Shown one piece after another: positions 6,901 through 13,949 of a stretch of DNA of 15,025 bases. Source of the DNA: Alphaproteobacteria bacterium UBA3650 (lineage in GTDB: Bacteria; Pseudomonadota; Alphaproteobacteria; CAAHEQ01; UBA3637); the NCBI GenBank assembly GCA_002373815.1, contig DFKH01000130.1:1-15025 (forward strand), given 5' to 3'. Every line of letters starts with the position of its first letter. The first letter of the stretch is position 1. Both the position numbers and the translations under genes were made by a program. The notes beneath the pieces are model-generated. The model did not search any database. It worked only from the letters and a program-made list of their open reading frames with translations, and was not told where the DNA came from.

Positions 6901-7859
6901 AACAAGAACAAATTCAAATGGCGGTGGACGAACTTTTAACTGAAATCAACACCACCTCACGTCCAGCAAACGAAGTCATCAATGCCTACACTCGTGCACG
7001 TCGCTATATTGGTTCAAAAGATAGACGCGCATTGACAGATCTGGTATGGCAAACAATCAAACGTTGTCCAACACCAGAATGGTTAAAAGAATTGATCCCT
7101 CCCCAAGAATTAAATGCTATGCTTACAGAATCGCACACTATCTTACGGATCAATGGCGATCGCATCAAAATCCAAAAAGAACTCCAAAAACAGGGCATTG
7201 AAACAGGTTTAACCCCTCTTTCACCATGGGGATTAGTCTTAAAAAAACGTGCTAATTTAAATATTCTACCACAATACAAACAAGGATTAATTGAAATTCA
7301 AGATGAAGGTTCTCAATTAGCTGCATTGGCGACAAACATTAAATCAAATGAAACAGTATTAGATTATTGTGCTGGTGCTGGAGGAAAATCATTATGTTTT
7401 GCTCAAATGATGAACAACAAAGGCAAAATTGTCGCACATGATATTTCTAAAATAAGCCTAACAGAGTTACAAAAACGGGCCAAACGTGCAAAAACAACAA
7501 TTATCAACACCACATTACATCCCACTGGGCTCTTTGATCATGTCGTTGTGGATGCTCCCTGCTCTGGTTCAGGCACATGGCGACGCAATCCAGATGGACG
7601 CCTCAAATTGACCTTCAAACAAATTCAAACGCTAACTAAGAAACAAGCTACCATTTTAGATAAAGCATCGACATTTGTTGGTCAAAAGGGTCGTTTACAC
7701 TATATGACATGTTCATTATTGGAATCTGAAAATCAACACCAAATGCAAGCCTTTTTAAAGCGTCATCCAGATTTTAAATTATGCCATCATGAACAATGGA
7801 CACCCGCTAAAACAAATACTGACGGTTTTTTCCTTGCAACATTTCAAAAAATAAAATAA
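6897..7859 (+). CDS. RsmB/NOP-family rRNA (cytosine-C5) methyltransferase, short form
   Basis: SAM-dependent m5C methylation of rRNA; by family, probably 16S C967 or a nearby site. 320 residues, about 100 fewer than E. coli RsmB. The N-terminal 'INAYTRARRYIGSKDRRAL' region (about 28-46) resembles the reduced RNA-binding/NusB-like part seen in alphaproteobacterial homologues. The catalytic domain is complete: SAM loop 'LDYCAGAGGKS' (155-165), motif IV 'DAPCSGSGTWRRNP' (219-232, Cys222), and motif VI 'TCSLLESEN' (271-279, nucleophile Cys272). It is translated from an ATGA overlap with rlmE, helped by AAGGGG at 6886-6891. The pairing with rlmE makes a two-gene rRNA-modification operon. The exact target base cannot be read from the sequence, so the rsmB symbol is withheld. 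Confidence 0.88.
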   Translation: MKQEQIQMAVDELLTEINTTSRPANEVINAYTRARRYIGSKDRRALTDLVWQTIKRCPTPEWLKELIPPQELNAMLTESHTILRINGDRIKIQKELQKQGIETGLTPLSPWGLVLKKRANLNILPQYKQGLIEIQDEGSQLAALATNIKSNETVLDYCAGAGGKSLCFAQMMNNKGKIVAHDISKISLTELQKRAKRAKTTIINTTLHPTGLFDHVVVDAPCSGSGTWRRNPDGRLKLTFKQIQTLTKKQATILDKASTFVGQKGRLHYMTCSLLESENQHQMQAFLKRHPDFKLCHHEQWTPAKTNTDGFFLATFQKIK

Positions 7860-7861
7860 AA

Positions 7862-7893
7862 TAAAAAAAGACCGCTTTAAAAAAAGCGGTCTT
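7862..7893 (-). terminator. Rho-independent terminator of the outer-membrane protein gene
   Basis: AAGACCGCTTT (7868-7878) and AAAGCGGTCTT (7883-7893) form a perfect 11-bp stem with a 4-base loop. Read on the minus strand, it is followed by a long T-rich run (7867 downward), directly after the stop at 7913. On the plus strand there is no T-tract, so it would serve the convergent rsmB-like gene poorly. Confidence 0.88.
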
Positions 7894-7912
7894 ATGAAAT
7901 CCCTGTATCCTA

Positions 7913-8986
7913 TTAGAACACAATCTTCGCAACACCAGACACACCATACATGTGCATTGGATTGCTGAAAGGACGACGAGAATTAAATTGCGCACCCAAC
8001 GCAATATTTTTGTATGGATAAAAATCAATACCAACATTATATTGCTCATCATCTTCATGTTCTTGCTTTTGCATATTAAAATCAAAGCCAAACCACTTAC
8101 TTGGCTGGATATAGATACCAGGATTGATATAATATCCATGAGAATCAACCCACTCTTTCTTACCACTAACCTCATCTTTAACAGCATGCGTATAATCCCA
8201 TTGATAAGCGGCCGTAATATAAGGTGTAAACCATCCCCAAGTGGAACCCAATGTAACTGTTGGCCCCCAACCCCAGCCGTTAATACGACGAACCTGTTTA
8301 CCAGTTTTTGTCTTTTCACGATGCCACGTACCTTCAATACCAACAATGGCGTCCAAATGGCACAAATCCAAAATATGATAATAGGTACCCAAGTTAGCAT
8401 CATAACCACTTTCATGTGGAATAGGCCCATGAGCAAGCTCAGGCTGCCCTTTCTTTTCAGCAATTTCTGCTTGCATCTTACGATATTGAGAAGTTTTCGG
8501 AATAGTATATTTCTTACCACCAAATGCCTGAACATACCATTTATCTGTCAAACCATAGACGACACGCCCATATGCTTGATATCCACGATATTCACCTTTT
8601 ACATTCTTTTTCCCCGTTAAAGGATCTATAGATTTCAACTGACGTTTTGGTTCTTTAAACACCCCATCCACCTGTTGAATAGAAAATTGTCCCTGTTTCA
8701 ACACAAACAATGGATTACGAATACCCAACTCGTGATTATCACTACATTTAATACTTTTCTTTTCTTTTTTCTTCATCATCACTGGTTGAGCAACAGCTTG
8801 TTGACACGTATTACACACAGGTGCTGGTTCAGGATATGTCGTCCGAATCTGTGTTGTTGTCCGGCAATTCGTGCATGTCGGCACCTGATATTGAACTGTA
8901 GTAGTCTTAATTGTCGTAGCTTCTTGTGCTTCAGCAATCACTGAAAAACCCGCCAAAGCTGAGGCCAATAATAAAAGTTTCTTCAT
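7913..8986 (-). CDS. Secreted, probable outer-membrane beta-barrel protein with two CxxC pairs
   Basis: 357 residues; no family recognised. A classical signal peptide (residues 1-20, 'MKKLLLLASALAGFSVIAEA') is followed by a Thr-rich segment holding Cys38-x-x-Cys41 and Cys58-x-x-Cys61 with Cys81 beyond, then a Lys-rich linker (72-80). From about residue 85 the protein is rich in alternating aromatic and polar residues ('GWGWGPTVTLGSTWGWFTPY') and ends in '...VAKIVF'. A terminal Phe is the usual outer-membrane barrel insertion signal. The visible pattern fits a barrel or porin-like surface protein, function unknown. The start at 8986 is chosen because AAAGGA lies 7 bases upstream and the signal peptide begins there. 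A longer in-frame ATG at 9016 would lie upstream of the predicted transcript start (about 9014). It is monocistronic, with its own promoter and terminator. Confidence 0.8.
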   Translation of the reverse strand: MKKLLLLASALAGFSVIAEAQEATTIKTTTVQYQVPTCTNCRTTTQIRTTYPEPAPVCNTCQQAVAQPVMMKKKEKKSIKCSDNHELGIRNPLFVLKQGQFSIQQVDGVFKEPKRQLKSIDPLTGKKNVKGEYRGYQAYGRVVYGLTDKWYVQAFGGKKYTIPKTSQYRKMQAEIAEKKGQPELAHGPIPHESGYDANLGTYYHILDLCHLDAIVGIEGTWHREKTKTGKQVRRINGWGWGPTVTLGSTWGWFTPYITAAYQWDYTHAVKDEVSGKKEWVDSHGYYINPGIYIQPSKWFGFDFNMQKQEHEDDEQYNVGIDFYPYKNIALGAQFNSRRPFSNPMHMYGVSGVAKIVF

Positions 8987-9020
8987 GAAAACATCCTTTC
9001 CCCGAGTTAAACTCACATTT

Positions 9021-9048
9021 ATTCTACACGTTTTTTGGGAATACGCAA
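9021..9048 (-). promoter_or_regulatory. Predicted promoter of the outer-membrane protein gene
   Basis: On the minus strand, TTGCGT (9048-9043), 16 bases, TAGAAT (9026-9021). The expected start near 9014 gives a leader of about 28 bases containing AAAGGA (8999-8994). A small palindrome, GAGTT-A-AACTC at 9004-9014, lies at the extreme 5' end of the transcript. Confidence 0.5.
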
Positions 9049-9069
9049 GAATTTTTATACATTTTTTGA

Positions 9070-10839
9070 TTATTTTTTCATTTTTTTACGTTTAAAACGA
9101 GAAAAAAATGACTTTTGATGGCGAAATTCTGGATCAATATCAATACCAACCTCCGTTAAAATACCATTCTCCAGCCCATGAACCACCAATTCAATTGCTC
9201 CCAAACTCAATCGATCCCCCACTTCAATATCAGAAAACTCTTGTTCAAACAATTCAGCAATTGAATAATCTCTGATACCTTTATCCACCGTCAAACCATA
9301 CATCCACTCCAATTCAGCAAATGTTGTCGTTGGAGCAATAGGGAAATCTCCACAAATACCTTTGTCGGAAGTGCCTCCGCCACCAAATAACCTGTCCAAA
9401 ACAGGCCGCTGTAACTCAGAAGAAACAAATAAATACACTTTATCGCCTTTTTTCAATTGCCTTAAATGAGCGCCAGACGGATAAGAAACGCCATTGCGAA
9501 TCACCAAAGTCGGCTTTGCCCATTTAGGAATTTTTTCGCCCAACACAGCAGGCGTAGTCTCCATCATTTCGTACATCACCAAAGAACTATCAACTAAACC
9601 CGGCAAATCAATTTCTGTCTTGACAGGATCTTTTTCCAACATGGGCAAAGCCACTCCACACCAATGTCCAACAATTGGAATTGCAAACCCCTGAATAGCC
9701 AAACTAATCAGCACCATAACAAAAATAATATTAAAAATTTCTTCGGCATAGGGCAAATGAAACACCATTGGAATTAAAGCCAATAAAATACTGGTTGCCC
9801 CACGAAGGCCGACAAAAGAAATAAATAGTTTCTCACCCATGCTATAGGCTTTAAAAGGACTTAATAATAAAAACACCATAGCTGGACGTGCAATCAACAT
9901 CAAGGCCGCAGAAATAGCAAAAGCGGGCGCCCACACCGTCATCAATCCCGAAAAAGTCACAAATAATCCCAATACCACAAACATACTGATTTGACTCAGC
10001 CACGTAAATGTTTGCTGAAATTTAGAAATTTGAGTGTATGCTTGGATACGACTATTTCCAACCAATAACCCTGCAATATAAAGAGTCAGGAAGCCACTTC
10101 CCCCCAATAAGTTTGAAACAGCAAAACCAAATAAAGCAAGCCCTAACACAAAAATGGGATAAAGTGCTGCCTCCAAATGAAATTTATTCACACAAAAATG
10201 AATTGTCCCACTTAGTAAAAAACCAGCTCCCGCACCAACCAAAGCTTGTGTCAAAAATGAAGACAGAATATATCCCGCAGATACAACCTCACCTGTTATC
10301 TGTTGTTTCACCAACAATGCAAAGCTCAACGTCAAAAAAATCGCCATCGGATCGTTGGTACCAGACTCAATTTCCAACGTAGATTTGACGCGTTCTTTAA
10401 GAAGCAATCCCTTAGAACGCAATAAAAAGAAGACTGCAGCCGAATCGGTAGAGCTGATAATAGAGACTAATAAAAATGCCACCAACCAACCCCACCCCAT
10501 CATCCAATAAACGAAAGGCACTAAAATCAATGCTGTGATAGCCACGCCAAGTGTGGAAAGCAACAAAGCGGGCTTTGCATCCTCACGATAATTTTTCATT
10601 GGGGTATGAAAACCACTATCAAATAAAATCATCGCCAAGGCAACAGAACCAACAAAAAAAACGATTCTCGGATGTTGCAAAGATTGTAATAGCTCAAAAT
10701 TACCAGCACCCACCGTTAAACCGATACACAAGAATAACAAAATCAATGGCACGCCTACACGAGACGAAACCATACTTGTCATAATACTAATAGTCAATAA
10801 AATCCCCGCCAACAAAACTGGCAGATTAATAAAATCCAT
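9070..10839 (-). CDS. nhaP2: NhaP2-type K+(Na+)/H+ antiporter (CPA1 family)
   Basis: Exchanges cytoplasmic K+ or Na+ for protons at the inner membrane. 589 residues, near the 578 of E. coli NhaP2/CvrA. Residues 1-390 carry about 12-13 hydrophobic helices with the family's ion-site motifs 'SSTDSAAVFF' (129-138) and 'ESGTNDPMAIF' (158-168, the Asn-Asp pair). A cytoplasmic tail follows: a TrkA-C-like domain (about 410-475, including 'LVIRNGVSYPSGAHLRQLKKGD'-type text, here 'GVSYPSGAHLRQLKKGD'), then a CorC/HlyC-like domain (about 490-575), the arrangement known from NhaP2. The gene overlaps the upstream LOG-family gene by 14 bases, so the two are probably co-transcribed. The Shine-Dalgarno is weak (GGGGA at 10850-10846). 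The preferred cation cannot be decided from sequence. Confidence 0.92.
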   Translation of the reverse strand: MDFINLPVLLAGILLTISIMTSMVSSRVGVPLILLFLCIGLTVGAGNFELLQSLQHPRIVFFVGSVALAMILFDSGFHTPMKNYREDAKPALLLSTLGVAITALILVPFVYWMMGWGWLVAFLLVSIISSTDSAAVFFLLRSKGLLLKERVKSTLEIESGTNDPMAIFLTLSFALLVKQQITGEVVSAGYILSSFLTQALVGAGAGFLLSGTIHFCVNKFHLEAALYPIFVLGLALFGFAVSNLLGGSGFLTLYIAGLLVGNSRIQAYTQISKFQQTFTWLSQISMFVVLGLFVTFSGLMTVWAPAFAISAALMLIARPAMVFLLLSPFKAYSMGEKLFISFVGLRGATSILLALIPMVFHLPYAEEIFNIIFVMVLISLAIQGFAIPIVGHWCGVALPMLEKDPVKTEIDLPGLVDSSLVMYEMMETTPAVLGEKIPKWAKPTLVIRNGVSYPSGAHLRQLKKGDKVYLFVSSELQRPVLDRLFGGGGTSDKGICGDFPIAPTTTFAELEWMYGLTVDKGIRDYSIAELFEQEFSDIEVGDRLSLGAIELVVHGLENGILTEVGIDIDPEFRHQKSFFSRFKRKKMKK

Positions 10840-11860
10840 TTTCTATCCCCGTATCCTTCATCCGTTGTCTTAAATTATCTAATTTATGACTCGCTAAGGC
10901 AGTATCACGACTTGTCGTTGCCAAACGATCATACATTCGCTGAATTTCCTTATTCAAATAGGCTGTTTCTATTTTGCGTGCTAAAGCTTGCTTAGCCGCC
11001 AATTTGGCACGTTTAAAAACCTGATCTTTATTATGAATCAAAGTACTAACAGGAGTGGACGGATTCGCTTTTTTCTGTTCAATAATGTAAGGCAATTCAT
11101 GAATAATCTTTTGAACAACACGACGAGCGTGTTTTTTATCCCGAATACGTGTTCTATAAGCAGAAATCATCGCAAAAGCGACATCCATTTCATACACATT
11201 ATCCACTACAATAAAAGGCATCTGATCTGAAAAACCTTTTAAATTGATGTCTTTTAAATACTCCAACAAATGATGGAAGAAACCATCCACATTAAATAAA
11301 ATAAAAGGTTTTACCTCTAATAAACCATCTTGCATCGCAATACAATCATACACCAATTCATCCAAAGTGCCTAACCCACCTGGAGCAAATACCACAAAAT
11401 CAGCACCAAGTAAATTTTGCTTACGTTCTTCCAAAGTATGAGAAACAATAATATCCGTTATTTCTTGCAACAACACATCATCAGGGTATAGCTTTTGATA
11501 ATGCTCTGTCGTAATTCCTTGAATAGGCTTGAGCAGTTTTTTATCTTTCTTTTTCCATACTTCCAACACACCTTGAGCCACCGCCCCCATAATGCCATGT
11601 GAGGAAAGCCCAAACGTCAATTGGTAATTACGACGTGCAATTGCCTCGCCCAAAGCGACAGCCTCTTTCGTATAGTTAGGATTATTTCCCGAACGAGATC
11701 CACCCGCCACAAAAACACGAATCGTTTTTTGGGTATTATAACGATTCAAAAATTGTCGGACATGTGTCTTAGAAACACCTTTTTTTTGTCCCTGTTTTAA
11801 AGGATGAGTTTTCTGTTTTTTAACAGGTGTTTTAAGAATTTTCTTTTGGCGTACTTCCAT
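10826..11860 (-). CDS. LOG-family (TIGR00730-like) Rossmann-fold protein, extended form
   Basis: 344 residues against roughly 180-280 for most family members. The core (about 47-250) has 'VFVAGGSRSGNNPNY' (49-63), Glu-Arg-Lys at 145-147, and the hallmark nucleotide-binding 'PGGLGTLDE' (160-168). Proteins with this core often act as nucleotide 5'-monophosphate phosphoribohydrolases, although many are still mis-labelled lysine decarboxylases; the substrate here is unknown. Oddities: the usual GGGxxGLMG loop reads 'FGLSSHGIMGAV' (83-94). There is a very basic 40-residue N-terminal extension ('KKILKTPVKKQK') and a C-terminal extension of about 80 mostly helical, basic residues. The ATG at 11858-11860 follows AAGGGGG (11871-11865). 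A longer in-frame start at 11986 would run into the divergent promoter and start of the mtn gene, so it is rejected. It overlaps the antiporter gene. Confidence 0.85.
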   Translation of the reverse strand: MEVRQKKILKTPVKKQKTHPLKQGQKKGVSKTHVRQFLNRYNTQKTIRVFVAGGSRSGNNPNYTKEAVALGEAIARRNYQLTFGLSSHGIMGAVAQGVLEVWKKKDKKLLKPIQGITTEHYQKLYPDDVLLQEITDIIVSHTLEERKQNLLGADFVVFAPGGLGTLDELVYDCIAMQDGLLEVKPFILFNVDGFFHHLLEYLKDINLKGFSDQMPFIVVDNVYEMDVAFAMISAYRTRIRDKKHARRVVQKIIHELPYIIEQKKANPSTPVSTLIHNKDQVFKRAKLAAKQALARKIETAYLNKEIQRMYDRLATTSRDTALASHKLDNLRQRMKDTGIENGFY

Positions 11861-11924
11861 GGGTCCCCCTTCATATGCATACAAACAACGTATCACATTC
11901 AAAACAAGATAGCAATCATTTTTA

Positions 11925-11952
11925 TTGACTTTAATAACAATTTTAATATAAT
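11925..11952 (+). promoter_or_regulatory. Predicted promoter of the MTA/SAH nucleosidase gene
   Basis: TTGACT (11925-11930), 16 bases, TATAAT (11947-11952). The predicted start near 11959 leaves a leader of about 12 bases with no recognisable Shine-Dalgarno. The same 110-base gap must hold the divergent promoter of the LOG-family gene, for which I see no convincing pair of boxes. Confidence 0.65.
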
Positions 11953-11970
11953 AGTGCACATAAGAAAACC

Positions 11971-12645
11971 ATGAAAAAGATTGCAATCATTTTCGCCATG
12001 CAAAAGGAACTAGACCTGTTTACCAAACAAATAACAGGACTTAAAACAGTCACCCAAAATCATTTGACATTTTATCGTGGCAATTATCAAAATTTTGATT
12101 TGTGTCTAACTGTTTCGGGCATGGGAAAAGTCAATGCAGCTCTATCTGTAGCAAACCTCATGCAATTTTTCGCTCCCGATTTGGTCATCAATATTGGCGT
12201 CAGCGGGGGATTAGATAAATCTCTTAAAATCAGCGACATTGTGGTGGCCGATGAAGTGGTCTACCACGATGTATGGTGTGGAAATCCCGCCAAATTAGGA
12301 CAAGTATGGGATATGCCAGAAACTTATCATCCCTTATATGCTGAATTACTACCCGAATATCCTCATGGACTTTTGGTGGCCGGCGATTGGTTTATGACAG
12401 AACCAGAAAAATTACAAGCAACAAAAACAAATTTTCCTACTGCTTTAGCGGTGGATATGGAAAGCGCCGCCATCGCCCAAAGTTGCTATTTATATAAGTG
12501 TCCACTAATGATTATTCGTCAAATCAGCGATGTCGTTGGCACAGAAAAGCAAGACGAAATCTATAATCGATTTTGGGAAAATGCGCCCGAACAAAGTTCT
12601 CTTATTTTACGCCAAGTCTTAACCCGCTTAGCCAATCTTGATTAA
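11971..12645 (+). CDS. mtnN: 5'-methylthioadenosine/S-adenosylhomocysteine nucleosidase
   Basis: Hydrolyses the glycosidic bond of methylthioadenosine and SAH in the cytoplasm, releasing adenine and so relieving SAH inhibition of methyltransferases and feeding methionine salvage. 224 residues, close to the usual 230. Catalytic residues by family alignment: Glu13 in 'AMQKELDL' (E. coli Glu12), 'VDMESAA' (161-167) with substrate-ribose Met163/Glu164, and the general acid Asp187 in 'RQISDVVG'. 'VSGMGKVNAA' (48-57) and 'NIGVSGGL' (74-81) are the expected phosphorylase-fold loops. It has its own promoter, a very short leader and no clear Shine-Dalgarno. Its last 18 bases overlap, tail to tail, the end of the opposite-strand unknown gene. 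Members of this superfamily vary in substrate, so the name rests on the catalytic set. Confidence 0.9.
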   Translation: MKKIAIIFAMQKELDLFTKQITGLKTVTQNHLTFYRGNYQNFDLCLTVSGMGKVNAALSVANLMQFFAPDLVINIGVSGGLDKSLKISDIVVADEVVYHDVWCGNPAKLGQVWDMPETYHPLYAELLPEYPHGLLVAGDWFMTEPEKLQATKTNFPTALAVDMESAAIAQSCYLYKCPLMIIRQISDVVGTEKQDEIYNRFWENAPEQSSLILRQVLTRLANLD

Positions 12646-13176
12646 ATATTTTGGGGGAATAATACCACCTTTAATGACCAAAACATAGTATTGTAATGGC
12701 GCCATACGAAGTCCTTTACTATCATCACATATATCCCATGTTTGATGATATTTATAGTCAATATCTTTTTCAGATTTAAGTTTAATAAGAGTTTCGTCTG
12801 CCCCACTGCGCAAACATTTTTCTCTAGATTCCATGGAAAAATAATGGCCATCAAATACTGATGGTTTTAGATAAACTGCTTCCACAAAACCATCTTTGAC
12901 CAAACGTGTTAAATTCAATTCAAATAAATCACAAGAATCTATCAATTCTTTAATACGCAAACTTTTCTTTGTCCATTGAAGTGGCGTTGTAAAAAAACGA
13001 ATCGCACGCGAACGTCCCTTAAAACATTTTTCCATCCAAACACAAACACCTTTATGCGTTTTTCGTCCAGAACGTTTTGTGTAATAACCGATATCTGCAT
13101 TTGGGTTGGCACTAATCGATAATAACCCCACATCCATCACATTATTTCCTTTGGTCACATAATGATAAAGTTTCAC
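12628..13176 (-). CDS. Unknown 182-residue protein coupled to the VanX-like gene
   Basis: Family not recognised. Starts 'MKLYHYVT' from a GTG codon overlapping the upstream stop as GTGA (13176-13173); GGAGG at 13185-13181 lies 4 bases before it. An ATG two codons' width upstream is out of frame. No signal peptide or membrane segment is seen, so it is probably cytoplasmic. Recognisable blocks: 'WMEKCFKGRSRAIRFFTTP' (about 47-65), 'CDLFELNL' (about 82-89) and the ending 'VIKGGIIPPKYLIKIG'. An early His-Tyr-x-Thr followed by a 'GLLS' block and a closing 'GxIPP..LI' pattern faintly recalls small ADP-ribosyltransferase/RNA 2'-phosphotransferase-like folds. That is a guess and I can identify no catalytic triad with confidence. 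It ends convergently within mtnN with no terminator space between. Confidence 0.8.
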   Translation of the reverse strand: MKLYHYVTKGNNVMDVGLLSISANPNADIGYYTKRSGRKTHKGVCVWMEKCFKGRSRAIRFFTTPLQWTKKSLRIKELIDSCDLFELNLTRLVKDGFVEAVYLKPSVFDGHYFSMESREKCLRSGADETLIKLKSEKDIDYKYHQTWDICDDSKGLRMAPLQYYVLVIKGGIIPPKYLIKIG

Positions 13177-13853
13177 ACATCCTCCACTAATCCATAAATG
13201 GCTTTATCCCTTCGTTGATAAGCTGCCCACATCCGATCACCATAGCAATAATGCCACCATTCTGCTGGATAATTTTGAAAACCCTGCGAGGTCAAAGCGT
13301 TATACAAAATACGCCGATTACGTTTTGCCTCTTTACTAATTTTGTGCGAATTGGTCAAAGTCTGTGAAGTCATCTCCAAATACGCTGTTCCCATTTCAAA
13401 ATCTTTACCTCTAAAATCACACAAACTGATATCTATTGCACCCCCCGTTTGATGCCCCCCAAAACCTTTACGAGGATCAGCATAACGCGCCCGCACTAAT
13501 CGCTCTAATGTTTCCTCTGATAATTCTGGCGACTGTTTTTTTTGCACCTGATATTCCCTATTCCAAAGGATCTGTTGATCTGCCATGGAACGATACGCCG
13601 AATACACCTTAAAACAAAACCCTTTTGGCAAACGACGTTGAGCCTGCTTCAATAATTGATACACCTTCACACGCAAAAGAACATTTTTTTGTTTTTTTAA
13701 CTCAGAACTAAAAAACAAACTTTCATCTTGCATAATATCAACCATAATCTCGTGATTGTCTTCAATTAAGACATGGTTAATAAATGCCGCAGGAATCGTT
13801 GATCTACGTCCCAGTCGCCACAAAACATATCTGATATAATCACGCATTGTCAT
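13173..13853 (-). CDS. VanX/DdpX-like zinc D-Ala-D-Ala dipeptidase (peptidase M15D)
   Basis: Predicted zinc hydrolase of D-Ala-D-Ala dipeptide in the cytoplasm: no signal peptide is seen. 226 residues. Zinc ligands and catalytic residues are visible: 'SAYRS' (85-89, Arg88), 'GGHQTGGAIDISL' (132-144: His134, Asp141), 'FEMGT' (152-156) and 'EWWHY' (198-202: Glu198, His201), the VanX signature order. The first 50 residues are an extension relative to VanX. By family the role is cell-wall dipeptide turnover or salvage. No vanH or vanA ligase is nearby, so glycopeptide resistance is not implied. The start is uncertain. The ATG at 13853 coincides with the predicted transcript start (leaderless), while the ATG at 13847, two codons on, is better spaced (7 bases) from AGGA. 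It is followed by the unknown gene with a GTGA overlap. Confidence 0.88.
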   Translation of the reverse strand: MTMRDYIRYVLWRLGRRSTIPAAFINHVLIEDNHEIMVDIMQDESLFFSSELKKQKNVLLRVKVYQLLKQAQRRLPKGFCFKVYSAYRSMADQQILWNREYQVQKKQSPELSEETLERLVRARYADPRKGFGGHQTGGAIDISLCDFRGKDFEMGTAYLEMTSQTLTNSHKISKEAKRNRRILYNALTSQGFQNYPAEWWHYCYGDRMWAAYQRRDKAIYGLVEDV

Positions 13854-13859
13854 ATCCTA

Positions 13860-13888
13860 TGAATAGCACAAATTATTTTCACTGTCAA
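13860..13888 (-). promoter_or_regulatory. Predicted promoter of the VanX-like gene
   Basis: On the minus strand, a perfect TTGACA (13888-13883) and, 17 bases on, TATTCA (13865-13860) preceded by TG one base away, forming an extended -10. The predicted start near 13853 is the A of the first possible ATG. Confidence 0.55.
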
Positions 13889-13900
13889 ACATCAAAAAAA

Positions 13901-13934
13901 TTGATTTTTCCTAACATTTTGATTAAAATCAAAA
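13901..13934 (+). promoter_or_regulatory. Predicted promoter of the metallophosphoesterase gene, -10 inside an inverted repeat
   Basis: TTGATT (13901-13906), 17 bases, TAAAAT (13924-13929). The inverted repeat TTTTGAT (13917-13923) / ATCAAAA (13928-13934) brackets the -10 box, a position where a repressor could act. The predicted start near 13936 leaves a leader of about 14 bases that still contains AAAGGA. The low-complexity AT-rich sequence tempers confidence. Confidence 0.45.
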
Positions 13935-13949
13935 CAGAAAGGATACAAA

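Noticed and set aside
7807..8535. 242-residue minus-strand frame and 222-residue plus-strand frame (7952-8620) across the barrel gene
   Set aside because: Both overlap a gene with signal peptide, promoter and terminator. Their translations are low-complexity, with no recognisable domain.
8987..9016. Start of the outer-membrane protein at 9016
   Set aside because: It precedes the signal peptide by ten residues and lies upstream of the predicted transcript start.
10826..11860. Lysine decarboxylase
   Set aside because: The PGGxGTxxE core is the LOG-family signature; the decarboxylase label is a known legacy mis-annotation and no PLP site is present.
11861..11986. Longer start for the LOG-family gene
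   Set aside because: The added 42 residues overlap the divergent promoter and the first codons of mtnN, and look like translated intergenic AT-rich DNA. The ATG at 11860 has its own Shine-Dalgarno.
13173..13853. Vancomycin-resistance gene cluster
   Set aside because: Only the VanX-like dipeptidase is present; there is no vanH, vanA/B ligase or vanRS pair. DdpX-like turnover enzymes are widespread.
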